Shown piece by piece: positions 41,174 to 49,939 of a DNA stretch of 64,000 nt. The translations under genes were made by a program, and so were the position numbers. Origin of the DNA: Chthoniobacter flavus Ellin428 (GTDB lineage: Bacteria > Verrucomicrobiota > Verrucomicrobiia > Chthoniobacterales > Chthoniobacteraceae); assembly GCF_000173075.1 (NCBI RefSeq), contig NZ_ABVL01000023.1, positions 1 through 64,000 of the forward strand, read 5' to 3'. Below the pieces are notes generated by a model. It did not search any database. It was not told the origin of the DNA and saw only the letters and a list, made by a program, of their open reading frames with translations. Position 1 is the first letter of the stretch; each line of letters opens with the position of its first letter.

Positions 41174-43956
41174 GGTGCGGGGGCGGCGAAGGCCTTGAGA
41201 ATTGCCCAAATTTCTTCCGCAGGAGCATCAAAATTATCGCCGATGAAGAACCGATCGCCCCAAGCAAGATCGGTCCCTGTCCATGCGGCGAGCCGTTCGT
41301 TGCCCAGGCAAAGAGTCAGCTCCGGTAATTTGGGATTGGCACAACGAAGATGCAGCAGCCCGCAGCTATCGATCCAGGCGCGACGGCCATCCTGCCACCG
41401 TGCCATTTTCAACGAATAACCCAGCCGCGAGGATGTCTGGACCGGTACGAAATCCTGCACATCTTTTGGCGGCTCGGTGGGAACCGAATGGAGAACGATC
41501 GCCGATTCTGTCGATTCGCTCCCTTGGGCAAAACCCAGCCAGCACCACCTGTCCGCCGACAGCCCCAGGCAGATTTTTCCCTGGCCGGTGAAACCCAGAC
41601 GATGAATACGACGGCGCACCGCGAGGGCCAGTGGCGATGATGGCGAAAACCAAAATTTATCCGAAATCGGGTGCGGCGCCGGCCATTTTTTGCGGCTGGG
41701 TAAATCGACGAACATTTTCTTGCCGTCCGCAAGGAGCACGAGCAAACGACGGCCATCGTCGGCGACGCGCAGGACGACCCGCAACTCGCCCAGCTGCATG
41801 ATGGGAGTGCCGCTTCCGTTATAGACTTTGCCATTGCTCAACACGGCCCATGGCATCACGGAATCCTCGTTGTGAAAGACCTGCAGAATCTTTCCTCCTG
41901 GCAGTTCGTTCAGGAACACGATCGGATCCAGGTTCAATTGCTGTCCATTCCAACTCAGCACGCACCACACGCCTCGATGGTTGAGAAAGTACCGGCCGTG
42001 AGAATTTCCGGGAGAGAGAAACGCCAGGCTCAACATCGCGCCTGTTTTCAGGTCGTGGACCTGGGCGCGATCGGTGCACACGACGAAGATGACATCGCTG
42101 CGAATGTCGACCCGAAGGGCGGGCTGGGTCAGTTCCCAGTCGTGGCTGTGCAGGAGTGCGCCTTCCAGGGAGAAGACCCGGCAGGTGAGGTGCCGGAGGC
42201 CGTTGATGGTCTTCGCAACGCACAGTGAGCCGTCGGGAAGCTCTCCCAGCCATACGGCGCGGCCGAGCGGCAGCTCGGTGGTGACGGTGCGCGCGCCGCG
42301 TAGGGACCAACTCGGGGTTCGGACAGCAGGATCCCAAACGAGCAGCCGCCGATCTTTCATCACACACGCGCCGCCGCCGTTTCGCCGCCGAATGGATTTC
42401 TGAACCGTGCCGAGCACCGGTATGAGCAGGGGAAAAGGCTTTCGTGACAGGATCAACAGCAATTCGGGATTGGCCGTGCGGTCAACCAGCATCGGCCGCT
42501 TCCCGGCTTCCGCCGCCGGTGGAAACAAAGCTTCGATATCCACTTGGGCTGCGCACAGCGGCGACCCGCCGTGGGGATGGCGGAGTAAAGCGAAATGGCC
42601 GTCGCGTTCTACGAGCGCAACGTAGAGCGCGTCGAAATGGGCCCTCGCGAGTTCGCTCTGAAAGTCGGGATCTTCCCAAACTTCTCGATGCGTGATGAGC
42701 ACGCCCTCGGGGCGCTCTTCCTGCTGGAGACGCGTGTGAAAGGCAGTCAGCGCCAGTCCGGGATGCGCATGGGGTTCCAGCTTCCCGAGATGGGCGATCA
42801 CCCCTTCCCTGCTGAGCAGGTCGACCGCCGCGATCTCATGGCCGCTGGCGCGAAAAATTGTACACTTCTCGTGAACGGAACTCTTCGCCACCAGGGCGAG
42901 GGCCACCGCCGTGGCCAGCACGCGCGGCGTTCCCCACAGCCGCACGCCGGAATCGAGCAGAATGGCGAGCGTGCTGGGCGGCTCTTTGGCCGGAGGTTCG
43001 CGACGCAGATAGAGCGCTTCATTCACCGCGATCCGCACCGCGAGGGTGAGATCGTCGTGGGCGAGCTCACTCAACAGGAGACGGTCGGGGTTGCCCCGAT
43101 TAGTGATATCCGCAAAACCGCCGATCGGCATTTCGTCCTGTTCCGAGAGCCGGCGGGGCAACTGGATCGCCGCCATGAAATCGCGCACCAATCGCGCGAA
43201 CCCGGAGTGCTCGGCATCGGCCTGCAATTCCTCAATTACCTGCCGGACTCGAGTCGCCGGGGGGATAGGCACTGGAGCTGGATGGGGCACTTCGTCGAGG
43301 CCGGTGCGAAGGCGCAGTTCCAGCGTCTCCAAATCCATCCGGCCAAAGCCTTCGTGCATAATCTGCCACGACCAGTCGATGTAGTGCGTCGGCGCGATCG
43401 CATTATTCAACATCGTGTCCGTCAGCACACCGGATCGGACGATCTCGAGCAGGGAGTGGTAGCATTCCGGGGATTTTCCACTGCCTGCGGGTGGATACTT
43501 TCCGCGTCCCGCAGTTTTTTGGCCAAAAAGCATCTCGGCCACCGTCGCCTTGGCCTTCCACGAGGCGCGCAAATCCGCCGGGAGCTGGGAAACGGCGCTC
43601 AAGTCATTTTCGACCGAGGCCTGCATCTGCCGGAACTGTTCATGAGCAGTCTGAAACGTCAGTTGCTTGCCATCATCCAACTCGCCTTCCTTGCGGGTCG
43701 GAGCCCAGCTTCTCGCAAATGATCCGGAGTCTGGCAGTCGGACCTTGCCGCGAAACGCCGCGAGCAGAAGGACGAGCGCGTCAAAAGGGGGCCACTCGTG
43801 TGGGATCAACCACTCGAGGATCTGGATGATCTCCTGCCGGAAGGCGATGGTGGTGCCGTCCTTCCAGGCGAGCACATCGCCATCGTCGGTCCAATGCCAC
43901 GCCGATTGGCGGCTGGATGCGAGATAGATGATTGCCGATTTGTGCGGGTCATCCAT
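41170..43956 (-). CDS. degenerate vWA-domain plus beta-propeller protein of the ternary system
   Basis: A 928-residue cytoplasmic protein. The N-terminal 320 residues are mixed alpha/beta (DDPHKSAIIYLASSRQSAWHWTDDGDVLAW opens it; an SxxPLRxLLxxLxx-like region follows). Residues about 325-470 resemble a vWA/MIDAS domain, with the first strand STLAILLDSGVRLWGTPR and following helix LATAVALALVAKSS, but the metal motif DxSxS is reduced to DSGVR, so Mg2+ adhesion is probably lost. The remaining 450 residues are beta-propeller blades (RRLLVWDPAVRTPSWSLRG, DGSLCVAKTINGLRHLTCRVFSLEG, DDGRRLLVLLADGKKMFVDLPSRKKWP). It starts 8 bases inside the previous gene's 3' end and overlaps the next by 4, showing tight coupling. 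Expected role: partner of the MoxR ATPase in a conflict or quality-control system. Confidence 0.75.
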   Translation of the reverse strand: MDDPHKSAIIYLASSRQSAWHWTDDGDVLAWKDGTTIAFRQEIIQILEWLIPHEWPPFDALVLLLAAFRGKVRLPDSGSFARSWAPTRKEGELDDGKQLTFQTAHEQFRQMQASVENDLSAVSQLPADLRASWKAKATVAEMLFGQKTAGRGKYPPAGSGKSPECYHSLLEIVRSGVLTDTMLNNAIAPTHYIDWSWQIMHEGFGRMDLETLELRLRTGLDEVPHPAPVPIPPATRVRQVIEELQADAEHSGFARLVRDFMAAIQLPRRLSEQDEMPIGGFADITNRGNPDRLLLSELAHDDLTLAVRIAVNEALYLRREPPAKEPPSTLAILLDSGVRLWGTPRVLATAVALALVAKSSVHEKCTIFRASGHEIAAVDLLSREGVIAHLGKLEPHAHPGLALTAFHTRLQQEERPEGVLITHREVWEDPDFQSELARAHFDALYVALVERDGHFALLRHPHGGSPLCAAQVDIEALFPPAAEAGKRPMLVDRTANPELLLILSRKPFPLLIPVLGTVQKSIRRRNGGGACVMKDRRLLVWDPAVRTPSWSLRGARTVTTELPLGRAVWLGELPDGSLCVAKTINGLRHLTCRVFSLEGALLHSHDWELTQPALRVDIRSDVIFVVCTDRAQVHDLKTGAMLSLAFLSPGNSHGRYFLNHRGVWCVLSWNGQQLNLDPIVFLNELPGGKILQVFHNEDSVMPWAVLSNGKVYNGSGTPIMQLGELRVVLRVADDGRRLLVLLADGKKMFVDLPSRKKWPAPHPISDKFWFSPSSPLALAVRRRIHRLGFTGQGKICLGLSADRWCWLGFAQGSESTESAIVLHSVPTEPPKDVQDFVPVQTSSRLGYSLKMARWQDGRRAWIDSCGLLHLRCANPKLPELTLCLGNERLAAWTGTDLAWGDRFFIGDNFDAPAEEIWAILKAFAAPAP

Positions 43957-44677
43957 GGCCGAGCGCCTCCGCCGTCCAACGCACCGCGCTGCGCAGCGCG
44001 GGGACGAATTGTTCCTCCCGCAAAATTTCCCATGATCCGTCGGCGTGAGCGAAAGCAGTGTCGCCCATGCCGAGCGCCAGCCAGCGGCGGAGCACTCGCG
44101 GTTCGAGCGCCGGTTCGCAGGCAAAGCCGCAGGGAACGGCCACGCCTTCCTGCAAATGAAAACGTTGTCCGGCAATGGCCGGCGAGGGTGTGCCCTCGAT
44201 CCACACGCGCCCATCGCGCGCGGCGGCAAAACGGAGTGGGCGCAAACGCACAGCCGAGACTTCCTCTGCCCAGGCGAGCCACGAGGCGATATTCGTGAGC
44301 AACGCATTCGCGGGCAACTCGATCGCCGAGCGCATGAGACGGAGCGGAGCGGGTTCGTCCGGCTGAGTCGCGCCGAGCGCCTGCGGCAGCGTGACCGGCA
44401 GCCACTCGCGCAGCGGACGCCATTGCGTGGCGGTGAGCCGGCCTTTCGGCACGCGGTGCCCTTCGGCGATCAATTGCCCGTCCGCTTGCACGGCAAAGCG
44501 GTGCAGACCGGAAATTTTTTGCAGGGCGAGGGCCAGGGGATCGTTCCACGACGGACCACGGAGCCAGACGGTGTCGGCCAGCGGCGCGACCTCCAGGCCG
44601 GGAAGCAGACGCAACGCCGCCAGACCCTCCGCCCCGGCTGCGTCGATACAAGCCACCCAATTCGCTGCGGTGCTCAT
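43949..44677 (-). CDS. bpX2-like adaptor of the MoxR-vWA-beta-propeller system
   Basis: A 242-residue soluble protein starting MSTAANWVACIDAAGAEGLAALRLLPGLEVAPLADTVWLRG. Conserved-looking segments are HRFAVQADGQLIAEGHRVPKGRL, WRPLREWLPVTLP, RLMRSAIELPANALLTNIASWLAWAEEVSAVRLRPLRFAAARDGRVWIEGTP and GVAVPCGFACEPALEPRVLRRWLALGMGDTAFAHADGSWEIL. This pattern agrees with the bpX2 family recorded for MoxR-vWA-beta-propeller ternary systems, as I remember it. The chosen ATG lies four bases after the MoxR stop; the longer frame to 44872 is shadow sequence. It has no catalytic motif and probably links the ATPase to the vWA-propeller proteins. Confidence 0.75.
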   Translation of the reverse strand: MSTAANWVACIDAAGAEGLAALRLLPGLEVAPLADTVWLRGPSWNDPLALALQKISGLHRFAVQADGQLIAEGHRVPKGRLTATQWRPLREWLPVTLPQALGATQPDEPAPLRLMRSAIELPANALLTNIASWLAWAEEVSAVRLRPLRFAAARDGRVWIEGTPSPAIAGQRFHLQEGVAVPCGFACEPALEPRVLRRWLALGMGDTAFAHADGSWEILREEQFVPALRSAVRWTAEALGHG

Positions 44678-44681
44678 GATT

Positions 44682-45839
44682 TCAGCGTTTGAACTGAGTC
44701 CACAGTTCCGCGACTTTCTGCGCCAGGAATTCTCGCTGCTGCTGGTCGGCCACCCATTGGCAACGGCCATCGAGAATGCCCAGCCGGTCGCGCAGATAAG
44801 CGAGCTCAGTGGCATCGGCTTTCGGTAATTGCGCGGCGATGGCCTCAAGATCGCGCGCCAGGTGTTCGGCATCGGCTTCCTCGCCGGCGCGGGAGCGTGG
44901 GTGATCGCCCCCCGCCGCCGCTTCCTGTCCGAGCGCCGTGTTGACGAGCGATTGCAGGACTTCGCACTGCTCCTCGGTATCCCAGATGTGCTTGAGCACC
45001 CACAGGTCCGAGAGACGTGCGGCCATGCGCGTGCAGAGCAGTGCGCTGGCGGCGATGAGCCGTTGCAATTTTACCGCGCGCCGGTCGGACAAGACGATGC
45101 CCGCGTGACGAATGCGCTGCACGAGTTCCGCGTAGGGCCCGCGCACCGCGGTGAGATCGACGAGCGGGAGCAGCTTTTGCAACGCTTCCACATCGTCGAA
45201 GTGCAAGGTGGCGGGCGGCAAATGTTCGGCTCGTTGCTGTTTCCAACCCGCGTCGAGCACGGCAATGAGCTGTTCGGGAGCGACGTTGTTCGAGCGCACG
45301 CGGAGCAGGAAGCGGTCGAAGAGCGCCTTCAGCGCTTCGTCTTCGGGGAGATGATTGCTTGCGCCGACGAACATCAGCGCGCGCATCCGCCGTGACTCCT
45401 TGCCGCGGCGAAAGAGCCGTTCATTCAGCGCGAGCAACAGGCTGTTGAGGATCGCGCTATTGGCATTGAGCAGCTCATCGAGAAAGACGAGTGACGCTTT
45501 CGGCCAGCATGCCTTCGGTGTTGGTGACCAGCTCGCCCTCGCGCAGCTTGCGGATATCGAATGGGCCAAAGAGTTCATTCGCCTCGGTGAAAGCGGGTGA
45601 GCAGATAGTCGAAAGCTGTGGCCGCCCATGCGCTCGGCGAAGTTCGTGAACCCAGCGCGCTTTTCGCCGTGCCGGGAGGGCCGAGCAGGAACAGGTTTTC
45701 GCCGCCCCACGAGGCAGAGCCCGAGCAGGTCGACGATTTCGTCTTTACCCACGAAGCTTTGCTTCATGGGGTCGAGCACTTCGGCGTGGAGCCGGCGGGC
45801 TATCTCGAGGGCGGAGGGATGTTCGACAGAGGTGCTCAT
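44682..45839 (-). CDS. MoxR/RavA-family AAA+ ATPase with scrambled Walker A region
   Basis: An intact start (MSTSVEHPSALEIARRLHAEV, VGKDEIVDLLGLCLVG) and second half (LVFLDELLNANSAILNSLLLALNERLFRRGKES, Walker B LVFLDE about residue 115; FVGASN, sensor 1; RFLLR and the helical lid) identify a MoxR/RavA ATPase. Between residues about 43 and 113 the reading text is nonsense, but removing one base at each of six short homopolymers (plus-strand 45705-45708, 45651-45653, 45640-45641, 45612-45614, 45590-45592, 45504-45505) restores GGENLFLLGPPGTAKSALVHELAERMGGHSFDY, FTEANELFGPFDI and GELVTNTEGMLPKAS. Six insertions keep the frame, so the ORF stays open at 385 codons, but as written the protein has no P-loop. 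It is the ATPase of a five-gene operon and overlaps the upstream gene by 4 bases. Confidence 0.8.
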   Translation of the reverse strand: MSTSVEHPSALEIARRLHAEVLDPMKQSFVGKDEIVDLLGLCLVGRRKPVPARPSRHGEKRAGFTNFAERMGGHSFRLSAHPLSPRRMNSLAHSISASCARASWSPTPKACWPKASLVFLDELLNANSAILNSLLLALNERLFRRGKESRRMRALMFVGASNHLPEDEALKALFDRFLLRVRSNNVAPEQLIAVLDAGWKQQRAEHLPPATLHFDDVEALQKLLPLVDLTAVRGPYAELVQRIRHAGIVLSDRRAVKLQRLIAASALLCTRMAARLSDLWVLKHIWDTEEQCEVLQSLVNTALGQEAAAGGDHPRSRAGEEADAEHLARDLEAIAAQLPKADATELAYLRDRLGILDGRCQWVADQQQREFLAQKVAELWTQFKR

Positions 45840-46453
45840 GGAGTGGTTTGCAAGGCGGTGGCGATTTCCGGAGCCAGCTCGGGATAGGCGCCCAGAGCGG
45901 CTTTCGCCGCCGCGCGGACGGCATCGTCGTTCAGTCGCGCGGTGTCACCGCTGAGCAGGATCCGGTCGATATAAAGCTGGCGCAGGCAAGGGTCGCGGAG
46001 CAGACGGGCGGCATTCACCGTGCCTACGCCCTCCATGCCCACGGAAGAAAGCGGCCACGCCCGGGCCAGTGCGAGCAGTTCCGTAACGAGCGGATCGTCT
46101 GTCGAGACGCGCCGGGCGATTGCCAGGAGGTCGGGCAGAAAACGGAAAACGAGATCGACCGAGTAGTCGACCGCCGGAGATTCCGGACAGGGGCACGGCT
46201 CACGGAGAAAGGCGGCCATCTCTGCGGGCGGAATCTCCCGGCAGACGAGTGCCTGGCATCCGCGATACAAGCGTATGGCGGCCCAAGTTGCGGCTGCGGG
46301 GACCAGATCCGGGGCGGTGCCTGGCAGGTTCTGGCGCTGCACGGCATCCCAACCCCGGACGATTTCCTCGACTGCCCCGCCGATCGTTTCCTGATCACTG
46401 ACGACGGCTAAGCCATTCTCACCAAGCTGTATCAAAAATTCCGGCAAATCCAT
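45836..46453 (-). CDS. first gene of ternary operon, bpX4-like helical protein
   Basis: A 205-residue soluble, mostly helical protein from the ATG of MDLPEFLIQLGENGLAVVSDQ. Notable segments are ATWAAIRLYRGCQALVCREIPPAEMAAFLREPCPC, YSVDLVFRFLPDLLAIARRVSTDDPLVTELLALARAWPLSSVG and RQLYIDRILLSGDTARLND...ALGAYPELAPEI. It lacks enzymatic motifs; the WPLSSVG...LYIDRI layout fits my memory of one bpX subfamily (bpX4) in MoxR-vWA-beta-propeller systems. Its stop codon overlaps the MoxR start (ATGA), placing it at the head of the operon. Upstream extension to 46774 was rejected because it reads through a membrane-protein gene in another frame. Confidence 0.72.
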   Translation of the reverse strand: MDLPEFLIQLGENGLAVVSDQETIGGAVEEIVRGWDAVQRQNLPGTAPDLVPAAATWAAIRLYRGCQALVCREIPPAEMAAFLREPCPCPESPAVDYSVDLVFRFLPDLLAIARRVSTDDPLVTELLALARAWPLSSVGMEGVGTVNAARLLRDPCLRQLYIDRILLSGDTARLNDDAVRAAAKAALGAYPELAPEIATALQTTP

Positions 46454-46550
46454 GGAGTGGGGCGGACTTTGTCGCATGAATTTCCGCGCGCGGCAAATCG
46501 GGAACGTGTGCGGAACGAGGAATTCAATCGTCACCGCGGCGTGCGCGAAT

Positions 46551-46886
46551 TTACGATGGCTCTTCGTCGCTCGACTCTTGTGCTTCCCGCCTGGAATGCC
46601 GCGCGGCCATCCAAAACAAAATGGAAGCCAGCCCGACGGCGAGCGGTGCGGGGAAGAGGAACCACAAATCCGGCATCGGCGAATCCGGCCGGATGGGAGC
46701 GACAATGTTCCAGATGAGCAGGCCGCCGAGCACGACCGAGGGCGCCGCGAGCAGCACCGCCGACCAGTGCCCACGCGATGCCGGCCAGAAGCTGATAATC
46801 CCCATCACGACGAGCATGAAGACAATCCCGAAGATCCAGGCAAGGGAGTTGTCGATGTTATCGGGATACCACGGCAAATGCGTCAC
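46551..46886 (-). CDS. small three-TM membrane protein
   Basis: A 111-residue protein from GTG at 46886. Three hydrophobic stretches are visible: SLAWIFGIVFMLVVMGIISFW, SAVLLAAPSVVLGGLLIWNIV and LWFLFPAPLAVGLASILFWM, followed by a charged, Ser/Glu-rich C-terminal tail (RREAQESSDEEPS). No family is recognised. It lies 97 bases upstream of the ternary-system operon on the same strand and could be its first gene, or an independent membrane anchor. Confidence is limited because the start is a GTG without a clear Shine-Dalgarno sequence. Confidence 0.6.
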   Translation of the reverse strand: MTHLPWYPDNIDNSLAWIFGIVFMLVVMGIISFWPASRGHWSAVLLAAPSVVLGGLLIWNIVAPIRPDSPMPDLWFLFPAPLAVGLASILFWMAARHSRREAQESSDEEPS

Positions 46887-47003
46887 GTGGTGTTAGGATA
46901 GCACATCACACGCCCGACGGAGGCACACCGCGAGTTGGCGGCGGGGCAGGGCAGACCCTATGCCTCTCCAGAGTAAGGAGCAAAGTTCGACCGGCTTTCC
47001 GAT

Positions 47004-47168
47004 CTAGCTTGGATAACTCCCCGTCACCATAAAGATAGTATCAGCTCCCGCGATATGAGTGGTGAACTTATCATTGTAACCGCCCAATTCCTTCATGGCG
47101 GGGTAGCTCCCGTAAAAGTTCACTTCGAGCGCATGTAGCGATTTTAATGACGCGTTCTTATTGGTAAA
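47004..47168 (-). pseudogene. possible coding remnant, 54 codons without a start
   Basis: The gap 46887-47231 contains one open frame on the minus strand with protein-like text: it runs from just after a stop (47169-47171) through FTNKNASLKSLHALEVNFYG and KELGGYNDKFTTHIAGADTI to a stop at 47004-47006. There is no in-frame ATG near its beginning (an internal ATG exists). It is AT-richer than its surroundings. It might be the tail of a broken gene, but a chance open frame is also possible. The rest of the gap shows nothing else. Confidence 0.25.
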
Positions 47169-47231
47169 TCACAGGGGGTTTATACGTAAGTTGTCCACTG
47201 ATTAGGCCTATGACTTGCTCCATAACATGAC

Positions 47232-49934
47232 ATGGCCAGCCCCCTGAACTTACTCATTGCCGAAGACAATCCCGACGATGCCGATCTGCTCATCTGGGCC
47301 CTGCGCGGTGCGGGGTTCGAGTTTGAGTATCACGTTGTCTCCAAGGAAGAGGACTTTCTTCGTTGGCTAAGTCCTTCGCTGGACTTGATTATTTCCGACT
47401 ACGAGATGCCGGGATTCGGCGGCATGCGCGCGCTCGAGCTCAAGCAACTCGCCGAGATCGATGTGCCCTTCATCATCATCTCCGGCTCCATCGGCGAAGA
47501 AATGGCCGTGGAAGCAATGCGCCGCGGCGCGACGGATTACCTGCTGAAGGGGTGTCTGAGCCGGCTCGAGTCCGCCGTGACCCAAGCCATTTCCCAAAGG
47601 CGATTGCGCCATGAGCAGCTCAAAACCGTGGCGCAATTGCGCGAGAGCGAGGAACGGTTTCGCGAGGTAGTGCAAAACATCGAACAGGTCTTTTGGATGA
47701 CCAATGTCGAAAAGACTGAAATGCTTTTCGTCAGTGACGCGTATGAAAAAATCTGGGGTCACACCTGTGAAAGCTTGTACGCCTCGCCGAAGCAGTGGCT
47801 GGAAGCGATCCATCCGGAGGATCGCGAGCGCGTGCTGGCGGCCGCGCTGACCCGCCAGGTGGACGGGAGCTACCAGGAAGAATATCGCATCGTTCGCCCC
47901 GATGGCGCGGTGCGCTGGATCAGCGACCGTGCATTCCCCGTGCGCGATGCGGATGGCAATGTCTACCGCGTGGCCGGCATTTCGGAGGACGTCACCGAGC
48001 GCCGCCAGGCGCAATTCGATCTCCAGTTGTTCCGCAAGCTGGTCGACGCCTCCAACGATACTTTCGAAGTCATCGACCCGGAGTCCGGGCGCTTTTTGGA
48101 CGTGAGCGCCAAAGGGCCGGCGGAGTCCGGTTTCACCCGCGAGGAATATCTCAAGATGAGGGTCTTCGATATCAACCCGGATATCCCACCGTCAGTGTGG
48201 AGCCGGTACATGGAGCAGATGCAAGCCGGCGAGGCGGTGACCGGCGAAGCGCGCCACTATTGCAAGGATGGCACTGCCTACCCGATCGAGTTCAATGGGA
48301 AATTGGTCCAGTTGGAAAAGCCGTATGTGGTGGCGGTGATTCGTGACATCTCTACGCGGAAGCTGTCGGAGGAACGCATGCGCGAGCAGGCGGCAATGCT
48401 CAATCTCGCGCACGATGCGATTTTTGTGCACGGCTATTACGACGGGCTCATCACCTTCTGGAACAAGGGCGCCGAGAATCTCTACGGATGGAGCGCGGAC
48501 GAAACGCTGGGAAATCATTTCCGCGAATTCATTGACATCGATTCCGCCCAACTCGAGCAGCGGAACGCGGAACTCCTGATCAAGGATGAGTGGCACGGAG
48601 AAATCATCCAGACCGATCGCCAGGGCAAGAAAGTGATCGTGAACTCGCGAGCGACGCTGGTGCGCGACGAGAGGGGCAAACCGAAGTCGGTGTTCCTCAT
48701 TCACGCCGACATGACGGAGCAACGCGAACTCGAGGCGCGTTTCTTGCGCGCCCAGCGGATGGAGAGCATCGGCACCCTGGCCAGCGGCGTGGCCCACGAT
48801 CTCAACAACATTCTCTCGCCGATCATGATGTCCGTGCCGCTGCTGCGCCGGAACCTGGAAAAGGAAACTTTCGAGAACGTGATTTCCACCATCGAACTCA
48901 GCGCCACCCGTGGCGCGGAAATCGTCAAGCAGGTGCTGACTTTCGGCCGGGGGCTCGACGGCGTGCGCCGTCCGACATCGCTCGCGTCGATCATCCAGGA
49001 AATCATCAAGATCCTCGGCCAGACCTTCCCGAAAGACATTCGCATCGAGACGGAACTCGCTCCGGACCTCTGGCGGGTGGTCGGCGACTCCACGCAGTTG
49101 CACCAGGTGATGCTCAATCTCTGCGTGAACGCGCGCGATGCCATGCCCACCGGCGGCAAGCTGCGTATCCGGGGTAAAAATGCCATGGTCGACAGCAGCT
49201 ACGCGGGCATGCTGCCCGGCGCCACGGCCGGGCCCAATGTGATCCTGGAAGTGCAGGACGAGGGGACCGGCATCCCCCCGGAAATCGTCGAGCGCATCTT
49301 CGATCCCTTTTTCACCACGAAGGGCTTGGGCAAGGGAACCGGCCTTGGCCTTTCCACGGTGTTGGGCATCATCAAGAGTCATCACGGGCACGTCGGGGTT
49401 TCCAGCCAAACCGGCTTCGGGACGACGTTCCGCATTCACCTGCCTGCCATGGGCCAGGAAAGCGAGGACGCCAGGGCCAGCCAACCGCTCAACGGATTGC
49501 CGCGCGGCAATGGCGAATGCCTGCTCGTGGTCGATGACGAGGAACACGTGCGCCGGCTGGTGCAATTGTCGCTCGAAGCCAGTGGCTACACCGTGTTGGT
49601 CGCGACCGATGGCACGGAGGCGCTCACCACGTTCGCCCAAAATGTGGGCCGCATCGATCTCGTCATCACCGACCTCATGATGCCTTACATGGGCGGCGTG
49701 GCGCTCATCCACGCGCTGCGCAAGATCAGGCCCGGCATCCCGATCGTCGGCTCCACGGGCCTGGCGGAAAAGCGGCAACTCGCCGAGCTCGAGCAAATGA
49801 ATATCCAGGCGCTGCTCAACAAGCCCTACGGCAGCGACACTCTGCTGCAAACCGTCCGTGAGGCCCTGGCAACGCGCGGAGGGAATGGGCATGTGGCCGC
49901 AAACGATTTAAGCGCAGCGTTGGCCGGAGGATGA
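47232..49934 (+). CDS. hybrid histidine kinase with two receiver domains and PAS repeats
   Basis: A 900-residue cytoplasmic sensor kinase (no TM). Order: receiver 1 (about 5-125, LLIAEDNPDDADLLIWAL, phosphoacceptor Asp56 in LIISDYEMPGFGG), three PAS/PAC modules (about 145-265, 270-385, 395-510; PAC-like GSYQEEYRIVRPDGAVRWISDRAFPV), HisKA with GVAHDLNNILSPIMMSV (His about 523), HATPase (NLCVNARDAM N-box, DEGTGIPPEI, GKGTGLGLSTVLGI), and receiver 2 (about 755-880, CLLVVDDEEHVRRLVQLSL, LVITDLMMPYMGG Asp about 813). Receivers at both ends suggest a phosphorelay that both receives and passes phosphate. The HDLNN form is the group used by many soluble hybrid kinases. No partner regulator is adjacent. 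Confidence 0.9.
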   Translation: MASPLNLLIAEDNPDDADLLIWALRGAGFEFEYHVVSKEEDFLRWLSPSLDLIISDYEMPGFGGMRALELKQLAEIDVPFIIISGSIGEEMAVEAMRRGATDYLLKGCLSRLESAVTQAISQRRLRHEQLKTVAQLRESEERFREVVQNIEQVFWMTNVEKTEMLFVSDAYEKIWGHTCESLYASPKQWLEAIHPEDRERVLAAALTRQVDGSYQEEYRIVRPDGAVRWISDRAFPVRDADGNVYRVAGISEDVTERRQAQFDLQLFRKLVDASNDTFEVIDPESGRFLDVSAKGPAESGFTREEYLKMRVFDINPDIPPSVWSRYMEQMQAGEAVTGEARHYCKDGTAYPIEFNGKLVQLEKPYVVAVIRDISTRKLSEERMREQAAMLNLAHDAIFVHGYYDGLITFWNKGAENLYGWSADETLGNHFREFIDIDSAQLEQRNAELLIKDEWHGEIIQTDRQGKKVIVNSRATLVRDERGKPKSVFLIHADMTEQRELEARFLRAQRMESIGTLASGVAHDLNNILSPIMMSVPLLRRNLEKETFENVISTIELSATRGAEIVKQVLTFGRGLDGVRRPTSLASIIQEIIKILGQTFPKDIRIETELAPDLWRVVGDSTQLHQVMLNLCVNARDAMPTGGKLRIRGKNAMVDSSYAGMLPGATAGPNVILEVQDEGTGIPPEIVERIFDPFFTTKGLGKGTGLGLSTVLGIIKSHHGHVGVSSQTGFGTTFRIHLPAMGQESEDARASQPLNGLPRGNGECLLVVDDEEHVRRLVQLSLEASGYTVLVATDGTEALTTFAQNVGRIDLVITDLMMPYMGGVALIHALRKIRPGIPIVGSTGLAEKRQLAELEQMNIQALLNKPYGSDTLLQTVREALATRGGNGHVAANDLSAALAGG

Positions 49935-49939
49935 TTGGC

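Noticed and set aside
38384..46453. RavA-ViaA or CoxD/CoxE-type MoxR-vWA pair
   Set aside because: Those have a free-standing vWA protein with an intact MIDAS; here the vWA-like part is degenerate, fused to a propeller and accompanied by bpX-like proteins.
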